From assembly GCF_007744675.1 (NCBI RefSeq), contig NZ_CP036269.1, positions 6,951,917 to 7,015,916 on the forward strand: a DNA stretch of 64,000 nt, written 5' to 3'. The notes under the pieces are model-generated. The model saw only the letters and a program-made list of their open reading frames with translations. It made no database searches and was not told where the DNA came from. Every line of letters starts with the position of its first letter. Within the stretch, counting starts at the first letter, position 1. The position numbers and the translations under genes are program-made. Below, one piece after another: positions 1 through 8,955 of this stretch. This stretch comes from Gimesia alba (GTDB taxonomy: Bacteria; Planctomycetota; Planctomycetia; Planctomycetales; Planctomycetaceae).

Positions 1-2
1 GG

Positions 3-242
3 CTGCACGCATCGGCGACAAGTCGATCGTTAAACATTGTTCGGTCGCGCAAGCGGAGAACACACCGGGAACAAGTCGCAGCAAATTCTTCGATCGTTAT
101 GACGGAATCGTCCGAGTGGAGCGAAATTCAGCCACTCATAGACCGGGCCCTGAATGGGTTAGCCGATGACCTGCGATTGCCCATTGTCCTGCACTATCTG
201 CAAGGCAAGACACAGCAACAGGTGGCAGAGCAACTGGGGTGA
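3..242 (+). CDS. ECF-type sigma-70 factor, 3' fragment (5' end outside window, frameshifted)
   Basis: This open frame enters from the left edge and ends at TGA 240-242. It encodes about 79 residues resembling regions 2.4 to 4 of an ECF sigma factor. An Arg/Lys-rich stretch (RSRKRR) follows an 'LNIVR' segment, and then comes a region-4 helix with 'LPIVLHYLQGKTQQQVAEQLG'-like sequence, which is the start of the -35-binding helix-turn-helix. The rest of that helix-turn-helix (VTQATMSRRLQRG) continues one frame away at 239, so one base appears to be missing in the GGGG run at 236-239. Sigma factors with a C-terminal membrane domain are known in planctomycetes. The break may be a real mutation, a -1 frameshift site or a sequence error. 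Confidence 0.7.
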   Translation: MHASATSRSLNIVRSRKRRTHREQVAANSSIVMTESSEWSEIQPLIDRALNGLADDLRLPIVLHYLQGKTQQQVAEQLG

Positions 243-2059
243 CTCAGGCGACAATGTCGCGTCGGCTGCAACGCGGTATAGAACAGGTTCGTAACCGACT
301 CCGGAGCTTTGGTGTGATGACAACCATCGCGGCTGTGACGTCGTTCTTCGGAGAAAGTTCTGCACAGGCCGCGTCGAATTCACTCACCGCATCGTTGGCG
401 AAGATCGGAATTGGCGGGGTGGGCGTGACTGTTGCCAAATCCACGCCGGGAGGACTGCTCCCATTTGCTGTCACGCTCGGGGCGATTGCCGGTAACGTAT
501 GGTTGTTTCTGTTTCTGAAAGGCTGGGTTCTGCTATTGTTTGTGGTTATCGGGATCGCCCTGTTAATGCGACCGCCGGCCTGGATCCGTGAACTCTTTCG
601 AGCGCAGGCTTTCGGACGCGATTACGCCGCTCATCCAATGTATCCCTTCCGACGCTGGACCTGGACGATTCCTCCAGCCAACTGGAAACAGCGACTGTTT
701 GTGTTGACTTATGTCGGTATTACGTTCGGCCTTGTGGCTTTAAAGGATCCCGCGAAATTCACAGCAAGACCCGGTTTTGTTGTGGCATTTGGATTGATGG
801 CCACATTGTTTCTGACGCTTGCGGTGCGGCTTGCCTGGCGCATCTGGACGCTGCGCAACCAACCGCTAACTGCCGCGGATCAGTTGACCGAACAGCGACC
901 TCAGTGGGCCTTATGGGAGATTCTGGTCGGGGCCTCTTGTTTCATCGTCATTGCCGTAAGCTGGCTGTCGAGTGTGCCGCGCGAAGAACTCTTCAGTTTC
1001 TCAATCGGAACGGTTTTGTTCTGGTCCTGGTTTGTCGCGTGCTCCGGTCTTGCTGTCTGGGAACTGATTGAACGCTGGCAAAAACAGAACAAGGGTGATG
1101 TTATATTCAGCAACGCAGTCTCCAGCGAGGACAGTGTCGACATCAAGCCGGTCGCACGGCGCTATCACGTCATCTTGATTGGCGGTCTTTTGTCATGGGT
1201 TGTCGCATTTTTGTCATTGGCCATGCTGCAGTCAGTGATTTTACCCGAGCGACCGGTACAGAGTGAGCCAGTTGTTTATCGTTACACGCAGGACGGTACG
1301 CGTGTCAGAGTCGAGGTGCCGTCTGCCTTCAAACCACCAGTGCCCTCGAAAGGCCTGCCCTCGCAACTTGTGATGACAGCCGGCATGGGATTCCTCTTCA
1401 GTCTCCTGTTGCTGCGACGAGTTATCAAAATACGGCTCGTACTACCACGACTCGTCTGGCTGCCGCTCCTGGCGGTCAGTAGTCTGGCAGTCGCACTGGG
1501 GGCAGGTCTGACGGCAAACGCAATCTGGGCAACGGAAACCAAACAGAAAGCCCACACAAAAATCGACATACCGGAAATCCTTCCCCATCAGAAGCCGGTG
1601 TTCAAACCGAGTCCTTCGGAACTGGCGCGAATCCGAAAATACGCAGCCGAGTCAGCCATCATCACGCTGCCCGAGGAACGAATTCCTGACGGCTGGTACC
1701 TCATGCGGTATGACAACGGCTTCCCGATGCCCATGCCTAAGGAAATATTGCCTGCGAAAATTTTGATCCAGCTTGGATTAACTGATGTTCCAGAACTAAA
1801 ATTTGTCGACGCGACTCTCATGCGAATCTATATGAATCCATTCGTCCTGGGTGACCTCGACAGCTTCTGCGCTGTTTATGCATTCTGCTGCAGCAATGCG
1901 GAAGAAGCACGCCGACTCAACAGTGCATGGGAAAATCGAGGCATCTGTAAGGGCCGTTTAGTGATTTTCGTCTACGGACGCAAAGGACTGCGGGCCCCCA
2001 GTGCCATCGATCAGGTACCCATTCCCTCGCTGCTGAAACAGATTCAGCAATCTCCCTAA
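239..2059 (+). CDS. Sigma-factor region 4 end plus multi-pass membrane domain (downstream half of frameshifted gene)
   Basis: The first 25 or so residues (VTQATMSRRLQRGIEQVRNR) complete the region-4 helix-turn-helix of the fragment ending at 242, so this is best read as the second half of one gene rather than an independent one. The only start at its 5' end is a GTG without a convincing ribosome-binding site. After an Ala/Ser-rich linker come about eight or nine hydrophobic segments, at roughly residues 75-110, 152-168, 180-200, 226-244, 253-278, 309-330, 378-396 and 406-432. A hydrophilic C-terminal domain of about 170 residues follows, which I do not recognise. The layout implies a membrane-tethered sigma factor. 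Whether a full-length protein is made depends on the frameshift. Confidence 0.65.
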   Translation: MTQATMSRRLQRGIEQVRNRLRSFGVMTTIAAVTSFFGESSAQAASNSLTASLAKIGIGGVGVTVAKSTPGGLLPFAVTLGAIAGNVWLFLFLKGWVLLLFVVIGIALLMRPPAWIRELFRAQAFGRDYAAHPMYPFRRWTWTIPPANWKQRLFVLTYVGITFGLVALKDPAKFTARPGFVVAFGLMATLFLTLAVRLAWRIWTLRNQPLTAADQLTEQRPQWALWEILVGASCFIVIAVSWLSSVPREELFSFSIGTVLFWSWFVACSGLAVWELIERWQKQNKGDVIFSNAVSSEDSVDIKPVARRYHVILIGGLLSWVVAFLSLAMLQSVILPERPVQSEPVVYRYTQDGTRVRVEVPSAFKPPVPSKGLPSQLVMTAGMGFLFSLLLLRRVIKIRLVLPRLVWLPLLAVSSLAVALGAGLTANAIWATETKQKAHTKIDIPEILPHQKPVFKPSPSELARIRKYAAESAIITLPEERIPDGWYLMRYDNGFPMPMPKEILPAKILIQLGLTDVPELKFVDATLMRIYMNPFVLGDLDSFCAVYAFCCSNAEEARRLNSAWENRGICKGRLVIFVYGRKGLRAPSAIDQVPIPSLLKQIQQSP

Positions 2060-2389
2060 GCAGAACGCTTACCGTTTCCCCCATGAATGGCTGTCTCCGA
2101 CGGAAATGAGACCACGATTTCTTTATGGCCTCCCCTGGCTTTGAGCTTGGGTAATCTGGGCGCCTTAGCCGGTTGCGAGTCGGTCAAAATCCAAACGATT
2201 TGTTTCAGTACGAAGGGGAATTGCCCCCTTCAAACAGCAAGTTGCTGTAAAGGTGTTGAAGTCAGCGGGACGATAAAAAGCAAATACACTCCGATTCGTT
2301 TTGTGGTCACTTTGATCACAGTTTCCGGTGAAGGATTCACGGAAAAAAAACGAAAGCACACGTCGTCACGAATTGAGTTTGAGATTCAG
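2060..2389. other. Intergenic stretch with two small hairpins
   Basis: No convincing gene lies here. An open frame continues upstream of the next gene, but its residues look non-coding. Two adjacent inverted repeats are visible: GAAGGGG (2212-2218) with CCCCTTC (2225-2231), and ACAGC (2234-2238) with GCTGT (2244-2248). Neither is followed by a T-tract, so they may be leader structures rather than terminators. Confidence 0.35.
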
Positions 2390-2782
2390 ATGAAGCTGAT
2401 TCGCCTGTTATTGATCGCCCTGTTGCTGCAACCGTGCCCCGTCTGCTGGGGTCATGGATTCGCCGACAGGGAGCATGCTGCACACGGTGAATCGGAAGCG
2501 ACGGTCTCCGCACCTGCCTGTTGCGCGCACTGTACTCATTCACGGCCGGCTTGCGAAAATGATCTGACACAAAGTCATGACGAACATCATGATTGCCCCT
2601 GTTTCTGTCATCTTTCCGAGATCGTGTTTGCCCAGACAACGCCAGCCGTTCACCTGCGTGGCGTCACGGTCCCTTTGAGCGTCGTCGTTGATCCCTGCTG
2701 TCTTTCAACATTCACCGCCGCCTCTCAAAACAGTGATGTGAAGTCTTCCCGCCTGCCCATTATGGTACCGTTGCGCATTTAG
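2390..2782 (+). CDS. Small secreted Cys/His-rich protein, possible metal binder
   Basis: A 130-residue protein from ATG 2390. I chose this start because a clean signal peptide begins there (MKLIRLLLIALLLQPCPVCWG), whereas the upstream extension of the frame looks non-coding. The mature part is rich in Cys and His, with clusters such as CCAHC, HDEHHDC and CPCFCH around residues 45-75, so periplasmic binding of a soft or transition metal is plausible. The C-terminal half has another CC pair. I do not recognise a family. It is followed after about 300 bases by a thioredoxin-like protein with a Cys-rich tail, an ABC exporter and an MntR-like regulator, which supports a metal-related role by context only. 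Confidence 0.65.
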   Translation: MKLIRLLLIALLLQPCPVCWGHGFADREHAAHGESEATVSAPACCAHCTHSRPACENDLTQSHDEHHDCPCFCHLSEIVFAQTTPAVHLRGVTVPLSVVVDPCCLSTFTAASQNSDVKSSRLPIMVPLRI

Positions 2783-3091
2783 ATATTTCTTGCAGGGCGC
2801 GCTTGCCCGTTGTCTGACCGGCTCATGTCAGAATGCCTTTTCACTTCTGTTTTCTTTGTTGGTATGCAGATTGCATTAAGAGACAGGTCCCACGAATTCG
2901 CTGCTTGCGAACACGAACGATGGGAAAAATAGTCTGACTTTAACGTTGTTGCGGCTCAGGTAAACAGTGCGTTTTACTGCATGAGTTCAAAGAAGAGGGG
3001 CGAAGGCAATCAGATGTGAAATGATCCGTTCTCAGAACCTCGAATTGAAATAAATACAAATCAGTCATACAAAATTCAGGAGTCTTGTTTC
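2783..3091. other. Intergenic region upstream of the thioredoxin-like/ABC operon
   Basis: No open frame of coding character is seen on either strand. The 3' end is A/T-rich and holds the ribosome-binding site CAGGAG (3078-3083) for the next gene, so the operon promoter is probably in here. I cannot place its -35 and -10 boxes. Confidence 0.3.
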
Positions 3092-3886
3092 ATGTTACTG
3101 TTCTTAAAATCCAGTTCATCACAGCGAAATGTGATCGCATTTTTAATCGTCTGTGCCATTGTTGTTACAAGTACCACAGTCGGATCAGCACAGGAAGTCC
3201 AGCGCGTTGCCTCGCTGAGCAAAGTTCAATCCTCTCGAGCCGCTGCGTCAAAGCAGAACAAATACACGTTCATCATGTTCTGGAAAAATCAGGATGAGGC
3301 TACCAAAGCGATGTGGAGCGGTTTGCAGCAAAACCTGGCAAATAAAAAAGAGACGACCACATTCGCAGCCGTCAACACCAATGATCCTGCTGAAGCAAAG
3401 CTTGTCGAAGAGTACGGCGTTTCCCGCGCTCCGATGCCTTTGACGCTGGCGATTGCACCGAACGGCGCCGTCACCGGATCGTTCGTGAAAAAAATCAACG
3501 CCGACTACATTCAGCAGTCGTTCGTCTCACCCGCCAAAGCACGTTGCATGCTGACCTTACAGAGCCGCAAGATGGTTCTGCTGTGTGTGAGCCCCGACGG
3601 CAAACCGGCGTCTCTCCAGGGCGTACAGAACTTCAAAGAAATTCCCTGTTACAAGGATGTCGTCGAAGTTGTTTCTGTCTCGGCGACCGAACCTGCTGAA
3701 TCGGCGTTCCTGAAGGAACTCGAAGTGCCTGCGAATAATAAAAATGCGACCGTCGTTTTCATGGCACCTCCCGGAGTGATGGTCGGCATGTTTAATGGCA
3801 ATGTGACACACAAGCAGTTGATTGCCGAATTGCAGAAGGCCGGCAAAGGTTGTGGCGTTGAAGGCTGCAAACACTGTAAGGAATAA
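3092..3886 (+). CDS. Secreted thioredoxin-fold-like protein with Cys-rich C-terminus
   Basis: A 264-residue protein starting at ATG 3092, nine bases after CAGGAG. It has an N-terminal signal segment (hydrophobic residues 14-30, likely cut after GSA at 31-33). The part around residues 57-70 (KYTFIMFWKNQDEATKAM) has the strand-then-helix look of a thioredoxin fold, but the usual CxxC is replaced by KNQD, so a redox-active site there is unlikely. 'YGVSRAPMPLTL' resembles the cis-Pro loop. The last eleven residues carry three cysteines and a histidine (C254, C259, H261, C262), which looks like a metal site. It lies 43 bases ahead of an FtsX-type permease and its ATPase, probably in one operon. 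The fold assignment is tentative. Confidence 0.65.
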   Translation: MLLFLKSSSSQRNVIAFLIVCAIVVTSTTVGSAQEVQRVASLSKVQSSRAAASKQNKYTFIMFWKNQDEATKAMWSGLQQNLANKKETTTFAAVNTNDPAEAKLVEEYGVSRAPMPLTLAIAPNGAVTGSFVKKINADYIQQSFVSPAKARCMLTLQSRKMVLLCVSPDGKPASLQGVQNFKEIPCYKDVVEVVSVSATEPAESAFLKELEVPANNKNATVVFMAPPGVMVGMFNGNVTHKQLIAELQKAGKGCGVEGCKHCKE

Positions 3887-3929
3887 CCCGCCATCAATCG
3901 CATTTCACATCAGACAAGGGGGATTTCTC

Positions 3930-5150
3930 ATGACCATGAGATCAATCATATGGAAGGAACTGCGCGAGCGTCCGACCGCGATGATTGCCAGCCTGCTGGC
4001 GATTGTGTTGAGTGTGACCGCTCTGGTGGCCATCCGCAACGTCACTATTTTTTCGGAAAAAGAAGTCGCCGGCAAGCTGGATAAGCTCGGCGCGAACGTG
4101 CTCATTCTGCCCCAGGGAGTCACGCTGCAAGACTACTATGCCGCAGACATGCATAAAGAAACGATTCCGGAAGAACATGTCGCCGAACTTGCACTCGCGG
4201 GATTAACCGGCGTCGAAGCCATTACGCCCAAGCTTTGTGTTCCAACGGAACTGAATGGCCAGAATGTCATTCTGACGGGCATTCTACCTCAATCAGAAAT
4301 TCAGAAGATGAATGCCTGGTCGGGGGGCGGCCTGCTCTTCAAAAAGCACGAAGGCTGCAAAGCCAAGATCAATGTCGCTGACGAAAATCAGGACGCACCC
4401 GAAGCCCTGGCCGAACGGCGGGCTCTGCAGCATTTGAATCAGTCCGAAGTCATTCTCGGTTCCGACTTCGCTGACTCTCATAACCTCAAAGCCGGCGACT
4501 CGCTGGAATTGCTGGGGGACCAATTCAGTGTGCTGACCGTGTTGCCTTCTACGGGCACTGTGGATGACAGCCGCGTGTTTGCGCATCTGCACGCAGTGCA
4601 ACGGCTCTCGAAATCAGGGCAGGTTGTCAACATTATCGAAGTCATGGGCTGCTGTGAAGACGTCGCCAACGGCTTGGTGGGCGACCTGCAATCACTGCTG
4701 CCAGGCACGAAGGTTGTCACCATCGCGAATGTGGTCGAGACACAGGTTTCGATCAATCGCATGATGACCAACTTGTCGTATCTGTTCCTGGCGATTCTGA
4801 TCGCCGTCGGCGGAGCAAGCATGGCCAGCGCCAGCTTTGCGAATGTGATCGAGCGTCGCCGGGAGATCGGCACGTTGATGGCGCTGGGCGCGACACCCCG
4901 TTTCGTCACACGTCTATTCCTGGCGAAAGCCGTCTTGCTCGGGCTGGCAGGTGGGTTGACGGGTTATATCGTGGGAAGTCTGCTCGCCGTGTTCCTCGGT
5001 CCTGCGTTTGCCGATGTTTCGGTCCTGCCCATTCCCAGCCTGGCTCTGGTGGCGGCAGGGACTGCGGTCCTGGTCACACTGCTTGCCAGTTATTTTCCGG
5101 CACGTCAGGCGGCGAAGCTCGATCCCTGTATTTGCTTTAAGGAGGTCTGA
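3930..5150 (+). CDS. ABC transporter permease, FtsX/MacB-type
   Basis: A 406-residue permease. Start ATG 3930 was chosen because AAGGGGGA sits at 3916-3922; the frame is open further upstream but overlaps the preceding gene. The topology is typical of FtsX-type permeases: one N-terminal helix (about residues 17-36), a large extracytoplasmic domain (about 40-280) and three C-terminal helices (about 284-305, 332-360, 375-396). The cytoplasmic coupling segment [15 protein letters not shown] is at about 309-322. The external domain contains several cysteines, including a CC pair near 'EVMGCCEDV'. It is followed four bases later by its ATPase. FtsX/MacB-type transporters usually move substrates from the membrane or periplasm outward or act mechanically. 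The substrate is unknown; a metal link is suggested only by the neighbours. Confidence 0.85.
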   Translation: MTMRSIIWKELRERPTAMIASLLAIVLSVTALVAIRNVTIFSEKEVAGKLDKLGANVLILPQGVTLQDYYAADMHKETIPEEHVAELALAGLTGVEAITPKLCVPTELNGQNVILTGILPQSEIQKMNAWSGGGLLFKKHEGCKAKINVADENQDAPEALAERRALQHLNQSEVILGSDFADSHNLKAGDSLELLGDQFSVLTVLPSTGTVDDSRVFAHLHAVQRLSKSGQVVNIIEVMGCCEDVANGLVGDLQSLLPGTKVVTIANVVETQVSINRMMTNLSYLFLAILIAVGGASMASASFANVIERRREIGTLMALGATPRFVTRLFLAKAVLLGLAGGLTGYIVGSLLAVFLGPAFADVSVLPIPSLALVAAGTAVLVTLLASYFPARQAAKLDPCICFKEV

Positions 5151-5154
5151 TTCG

Positions 5155-5847
5155 ATGTTACAGTTAGAATCCGTACGAAAAATTTATCGCAAAAAGCAGG
5201 ACGAAGTCGTCGCTTTGAATTCCACGAACCTGGAAATTCCGAGTGGTGATTATGTCGCCATCATCGGCCCCAGCGGTAGTGGAAAAACAACGCTGCTCTC
5301 CATTCTGGGTGCCATGGCGGCTCCCTCGGAAGGGCGCATTCTGCTCGATGGAGAATCAGTTTACGATTTGCCGATCGAGAAACGGGCCGCATTGCGACAG
5401 AATAAAATCGGGTTTGTGTTTCAGACATTCAACCTGATTCCCTATCTGTCGGCGATGGAAAATGTGCAGGTCCCGATGCTGCTGGCTAAAAAAGATCAGA
5501 CGTATCAGCAGCAAAGGGCGGAAGAACTGCTTCACAAAGTGGGTCTACAGGATCGCCTGCAACATAAGCCGGCCGAATTGAGCGTGGGTCAGCAACAGCG
5601 CGTGGCACTGGCACGCATGCTGGCCAACGATCCGTCGATAATTCTGGCCGATGAACCTACGGGGAATCTCGACCCGGCGACCAAAGATCAGGTCATGGAA
5701 TTTCTGGCGCAATTCAACGCAGAAGGCCGTACGATCGTGATGGTCACCCACGATTTATCCGCGGCCGAATGCGCCAAACGAACCCTGACACTAACAGAAG
5801 GCACGATTCATTCTGAAAAAAACGACAGCTTACTGAAGTCAGCGTAA
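5155..5847 (+). CDS. ABC transporter ATP-binding protein, LolD/MacB family
   Basis: A 230-residue ATPase from ATG 5155, preceded by an excellent Shine-Dalgarno sequence (AAGGAGGT, 5139-5146) inside the 3' end of the permease gene. All motifs are present: Walker A GPSGSGKT (38-45), a Q-loop FQTFN near 89-93, the signature LSVGQQQR from about 142, Walker B IILADEP at 162-168 and the switch histidine in MVTHD (H199). Length and sequence fit the LolD/MacB/FtsE group that pairs with FtsX-type permeases. It is the last gene of the operon and is followed by a good intrinsic terminator. Confidence 0.9.
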   Translation: MLQLESVRKIYRKKQDEVVALNSTNLEIPSGDYVAIIGPSGSGKTTLLSILGAMAAPSEGRILLDGESVYDLPIEKRAALRQNKIGFVFQTFNLIPYLSAMENVQVPMLLAKKDQTYQQQRAEELLHKVGLQDRLQHKPAELSVGQQQRVALARMLANDPSIILADEPTGNLDPATKDQVMEFLAQFNAEGRTIVMVTHDLSAAECAKRTLTLTEGTIHSEKNDSLLKSA

Positions 5848-5861
5848 GCGTGTTTCAATTG

Positions 5862-5906
5862 AACCTCGGGTACTCTTAACCGATAAGAGTATCCGAGGTT
5901 TTTGTT
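5862..5906 (+). terminator. Rho-independent terminator after the ABC operon
   Basis: AACCTCGGGTACTCTTA (5862-5878) pairs with TAAGAGTATCCGAGGTT (5884-5900) across a 5-base loop. There is one mismatch in the 17-bp stem, and it is followed by TTTGTTT. It starts 14 bases after the ATPase stop codon. Confidence 0.85.
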
Positions 5907-5938
5907 TATACTGAAATGACATTGTTTGCTACCTACTA

Positions 5939-6015
5939 TGAGCGGAACGGCGCTAGCCGCCGTTTTTAAGTTAGGATACCTGGTTCAAAAACGGTGGCTA
6001 GCGCCATTCCGCTCA
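5939..6015. repeat. Dispersed palindromic element, copy 1
   Basis: A 77-bp imperfect palindrome. The left arm begins TGAGCGGAACGGCGCTAGCC (5939-5958) and runs to 5967. The right arm (5987-6015) is its near-perfect complement, ending in CCGCTCA. Bases 5981-6015 are the exact reverse complement of 16086-16120 in the second copy. It lies between the ABC terminator and mntR and encodes no protein. It resembles REP/MITE-type dispersed repeats. Confidence 0.8.
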
Positions 6016-6137
6016 CCTGGTCGATTACATGAATTCGACTGCACCGAATTTTCATTCTTTCTTGGCTGTCAAATCGTCTGAAATCTCGGTAAGATATTAG
6101 CCCGCGAATACTTATCGAGACTGAAGGCGCTAACAGG

Positions 6138-6557
6138 ATGGCAAAAAAAAAGAAACCGAAAAATCAGCATGAACGCACGCGTGTGGACCATGCGACGGAA
6201 ATTGCGGAAGACTATGTTGAAGCCATCGCCGAAATCATCGAAGAGCAGGGCGTCTGCCGGGTCAAAGATCTGTCGGAGTATTTCGCCGTCAGTCATGTTA
6301 CCGTCAATCGCACGGTCGCCCGTCTGCAACGTGACGGCTATGCCACGACCGAACCGTACAGCCCCGTTGAATTAACCAGTAAAGGGGCCAGGCTGGCGAA
6401 GCATTCGCGGCACCGCCATGAAATTGTCTTCAGCTTTCTGGTGGCGCTGGGCGTCAGTGAGGAAACGGCAGCCACCGATACTGAAGGCATCGAACATCAC
6501 GTCAGCCCCGAAACACTGACCGTCATGGAAACCTTCATTTCCAAAGCCCACCGCTAA
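6138..6557 (+). CDS. mntR: MntR-like metal-dependent transcriptional regulator
   Basis: A 139-residue DtxR/MntR-family repressor. A winged helix-turn-helix spans about residues 38-75 (VKDLSEYFAVSHVTVNRTV), followed by the C-terminal dimerisation and metal-binding half. That half carries the family motifs 'RHRHEIV' (91-97) and 'EGIEHHVS' (116-123), whose His and Glu residues bind the metal in MntR proteins; an acidic N-terminal segment (EIAEDYVE) supplies further ligands. The short length without an SH3-like domain matches MntR rather than DtxR/IdeR. Such proteins repress manganese uptake, or activate efflux, when metal is bound. No manganese transporter is seen next to it. It ends 11 bases before the convergent zinc-ribbon gene. 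Confidence 0.88.
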   Translation: MAKKKKPKNQHERTRVDHATEIAEDYVEAIAEIIEEQGVCRVKDLSEYFAVSHVTVNRTVARLQRDGYATTEPYSPVELTSKGARLAKHSRHRHEIVFSFLVALGVSEETAATDTEGIEHHVSPETLTVMETFISKAHR

Positions 6558-6567
6558 GCGACTGCCG

Positions 6568-8955
6568 TTATTCCTTCGCCGCTTCCTCAGGCAATGGTTC
6601 CTTCTTGATGATGCACTGATAAAACTTTTGTCGCTTGAGCAAACGATCGAGGGCAGCCTCGTTCATGGGCCCTGTTGTATTAAACGAAATTTCTTTGTTT
6701 GCTGCATCCACTTTAAGCGACTTCAGATCAACCCAGGAAAACCCATCCAAAACATCTCGTGCACTCTTTGCCATTTTTCCTCGACCGCTATATAGACCAA
6801 ATTGAATCGTGACTTTCAAATTCTGATCTGAGGCGATCGGGGTAGGTTGATTCGAATTTGAAACCATTCCCGGTATTGACTTCCCAGTAGGACCTCCCGG
6901 CTTGGGAGGAATTGTATTCAAATGAGTACAACTGATCTTTATTGCATTTAAACCGTTCGTAACAGCTTGAATTTCAGCGGCTTCGTTTCTCCCTGCTCGT
7001 AGTCGAATCTTGAATGTTCCCTGCTGAAAATCCATTTGGAGAGAACGGGAGATATAATTCGATAAACCATGCAGGTTATTTTCTGCTGATCTCTGTTGAT
7101 TGATTTCATCAAATTGTGCCAGACGTTGGCCATTATTGACGAAACTGAATATCATCGTTTTTTCGGATACTTCTGGGTCATAGTCCACGTCTTCGATTGA
7201 AACGATCTTGTCATCCACTTCAAGTTTTAAAAACCCAATGGAATGAATCTGCTTGAGAAAATCACCGGGGGGCACACGATCAATTTGGAATCCCAGTAGC
7301 ATATTTTGAAAATCGATTCTAATTGATTCGTCTATGTAATAGGAAATGTCAGATAGAAACAGACGGTTTATTTCCCGATGAATGTTAAGCAGATCATTTT
7401 GGGTCAACGGTTTAATTTCATTTGTCAATCGATCCCTGATGTACTCGTCAGCGTTAGTAATTTTTAGTACGACCTGTTTCATCGGCCTGCCAGGTGTTTG
7501 AAAAGGGGGCTCTGGCGGACCAAGCGAAAGTGGTTCGTAAACTAATTTCACTTGATTCCCTATCAGTCCGTTAAACTCAACGCTGAACAGTTCCCCTGGA
7601 GGATGGTCCAATTGAAATGTGGCAGTCCCTTTTCCCAGGTCTAAATCGAGAGTGTCCAGGATATAACCTGAAACGTGCCTTTCCAGATTTTCCTCCAACT
7701 CATAGTTTATAGAATTTCTCCAGAAATTGTAGGAATTTTGATTAGCGAGTGCTCTTTCATGGAAGTCATTGAGGACAATTTGATAAGTGGCCTGGGTGAT
7801 CTTTTTCTGTTCTTCCGTGCGAACTTCTCTATCACGATACGGCGTCGCACTAATCGTCACAGGAATCATTGATAACTGATTGATCTGGACTCCCAGATTG
7901 GATGCTGGAGGCTGGATCACCTGGAATGTTAATTTTTTGTATTCCAGATCCAGTTTCAGTGAATTGGGGATATATTCAGGTACCGACTGCTCAAACTGCT
8001 CGTTCAACGCCTGATACAATGCCTTTGAACCTTGTTCATAGTTTTCATTGAGCTGTTTTTTATACTCAGGAATGATGTTGCTCAGATGAAACTCAAGTTC
8101 ATGGACGATCAACTTATCTGCACCGTGTTTCTCAATGAGCTCTTCATGCAACGACTGCTTCAGGGGCGCGACAGAAACCATCTGAAACGAAACGCTGTTG
8201 ATGTCTTGAACCAGATTGTCAGGAATCGGCTCCCGCATGGAAAAGGAAAGTTCCTTCTTCTTTAAGTCAACGTCCAGAAAACTAATCTGATTGAGAAACT
8301 TATCGCCGAGTGTTGAGGCCAATGACCTTTCTGCTACACCTTCTGCCTGTTTAATTTGTTTCTCTTCGTTCGTGTTCGGGTTATTCCTGTAGCGAATGAT
8401 CTTTCCCAGATTTTCATGAATCGCGACGATTTTAAAAACCAGCTTCGTTGTTGGATTCGAAGCGGGAGCGGTCTCGCTGGACTGAGTTTTCATAACCGGT
8501 GTCTCACCAGGCTCATTCGCAACAGGCTCTGTTTCTACTGACTCACTCTCTGCCAGAGCCGGATTTTCCGTTTTCTGATCAGATGACGTTGAGCGGGAAG
8601 CGATAAACATCACCCCCCCGCCAACAATCACCGCGATCACCAGCAGACCAACCACCATTGTCGACTTACCTGCTGACTGCTGCTTGTTTGATCTCTTGCC
8701 AGATCGCTGAGGTTTACGCGTCGAAGGCCCTTTGCGAACAGGGGCCTCTTCGTTCAAATCGTCGTCACCCCAGGCATCCATCAAAGACGCAGACTTCTGC
8801 TTTTTTTTCACTTTTTTGGGTGCGGCTTTGGGGCCAGGAACAACAAACGGAGTCTGACATTTCGGGCAAGCCACCTTTTTGCCAAAAGCAGCTTTCGATT
8901 TTGCTTTAAACGAAGCCCCGCAGTGCGGGCATTGAATCGCGGTCGTCTCGGTCAT
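6568..8955 (-). CDS. Zinc-ribbon, single-pass membrane protein with about six repeated domains
   Basis: A 795-residue protein. Residues 9-33 form an MJ0042-like zinc ribbon (C9xxC12 and C30xxC33). A Lys/Arg-rich low-complexity stretch follows, then one membrane helix at about 98-118 (TMVVGLLVIAVIVGG) and a Glu/Thr/Pro-rich linker. From about residue 168 to the end I see roughly six divergent repeats of about 90-110 residues. Each has a predicted strand-helix part followed by a 'YI..SL.LD...G...F....PP' type segment. The last one (SWVDLKSLKVDAANKEISF) resembles the beta-alpha-beta pattern of HMA-like domains but lacks CxxC. Zinc-ribbon-plus-helix proteins are common in planctomycetes, but I know no function for this one. 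The repeats should lie outside the cytoplasm. Confidence 0.75.
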   Translation of the reverse strand: MTETTAIQCPHCGASFKAKSKAAFGKKVACPKCQTPFVVPGPKAAPKKVKKKQKSASLMDAWGDDDLNEEAPVRKGPSTRKPQRSGKRSNKQQSAGKSTMVVGLLVIAVIVGGGVMFIASRSTSSDQKTENPALAESESVETEPVANEPGETPVMKTQSSETAPASNPTTKLVFKIVAIHENLGKIIRYRNNPNTNEEKQIKQAEGVAERSLASTLGDKFLNQISFLDVDLKKKELSFSMREPIPDNLVQDINSVSFQMVSVAPLKQSLHEELIEKHGADKLIVHELEFHLSNIIPEYKKQLNENYEQGSKALYQALNEQFEQSVPEYIPNSLKLDLEYKKLTFQVIQPPASNLGVQINQLSMIPVTISATPYRDREVRTEEQKKITQATYQIVLNDFHERALANQNSYNFWRNSINYELEENLERHVSGYILDTLDLDLGKGTATFQLDHPPGELFSVEFNGLIGNQVKLVYEPLSLGPPEPPFQTPGRPMKQVVLKITNADEYIRDRLTNEIKPLTQNDLLNIHREINRLFLSDISYYIDESIRIDFQNMLLGFQIDRVPPGDFLKQIHSIGFLKLEVDDKIVSIEDVDYDPEVSEKTMIFSFVNNGQRLAQFDEINQQRSAENNLHGLSNYISRSLQMDFQQGTFKIRLRAGRNEAAEIQAVTNGLNAIKISCTHLNTIPPKPGGPTGKSIPGMVSNSNQPTPIASDQNLKVTIQFGLYSGRGKMAKSARDVLDGFSWVDLKSLKVDAANKEISFNTTGPMNEAALDRLLKRQKFYQCIIKKEPLPEEAAKE

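Noticed and set aside
2087-2389. N-terminal extension of the Cys/His-rich protein
   Set aside because: The extension has no family-like sequence and would bury a clean signal peptide 100 residues into the protein.
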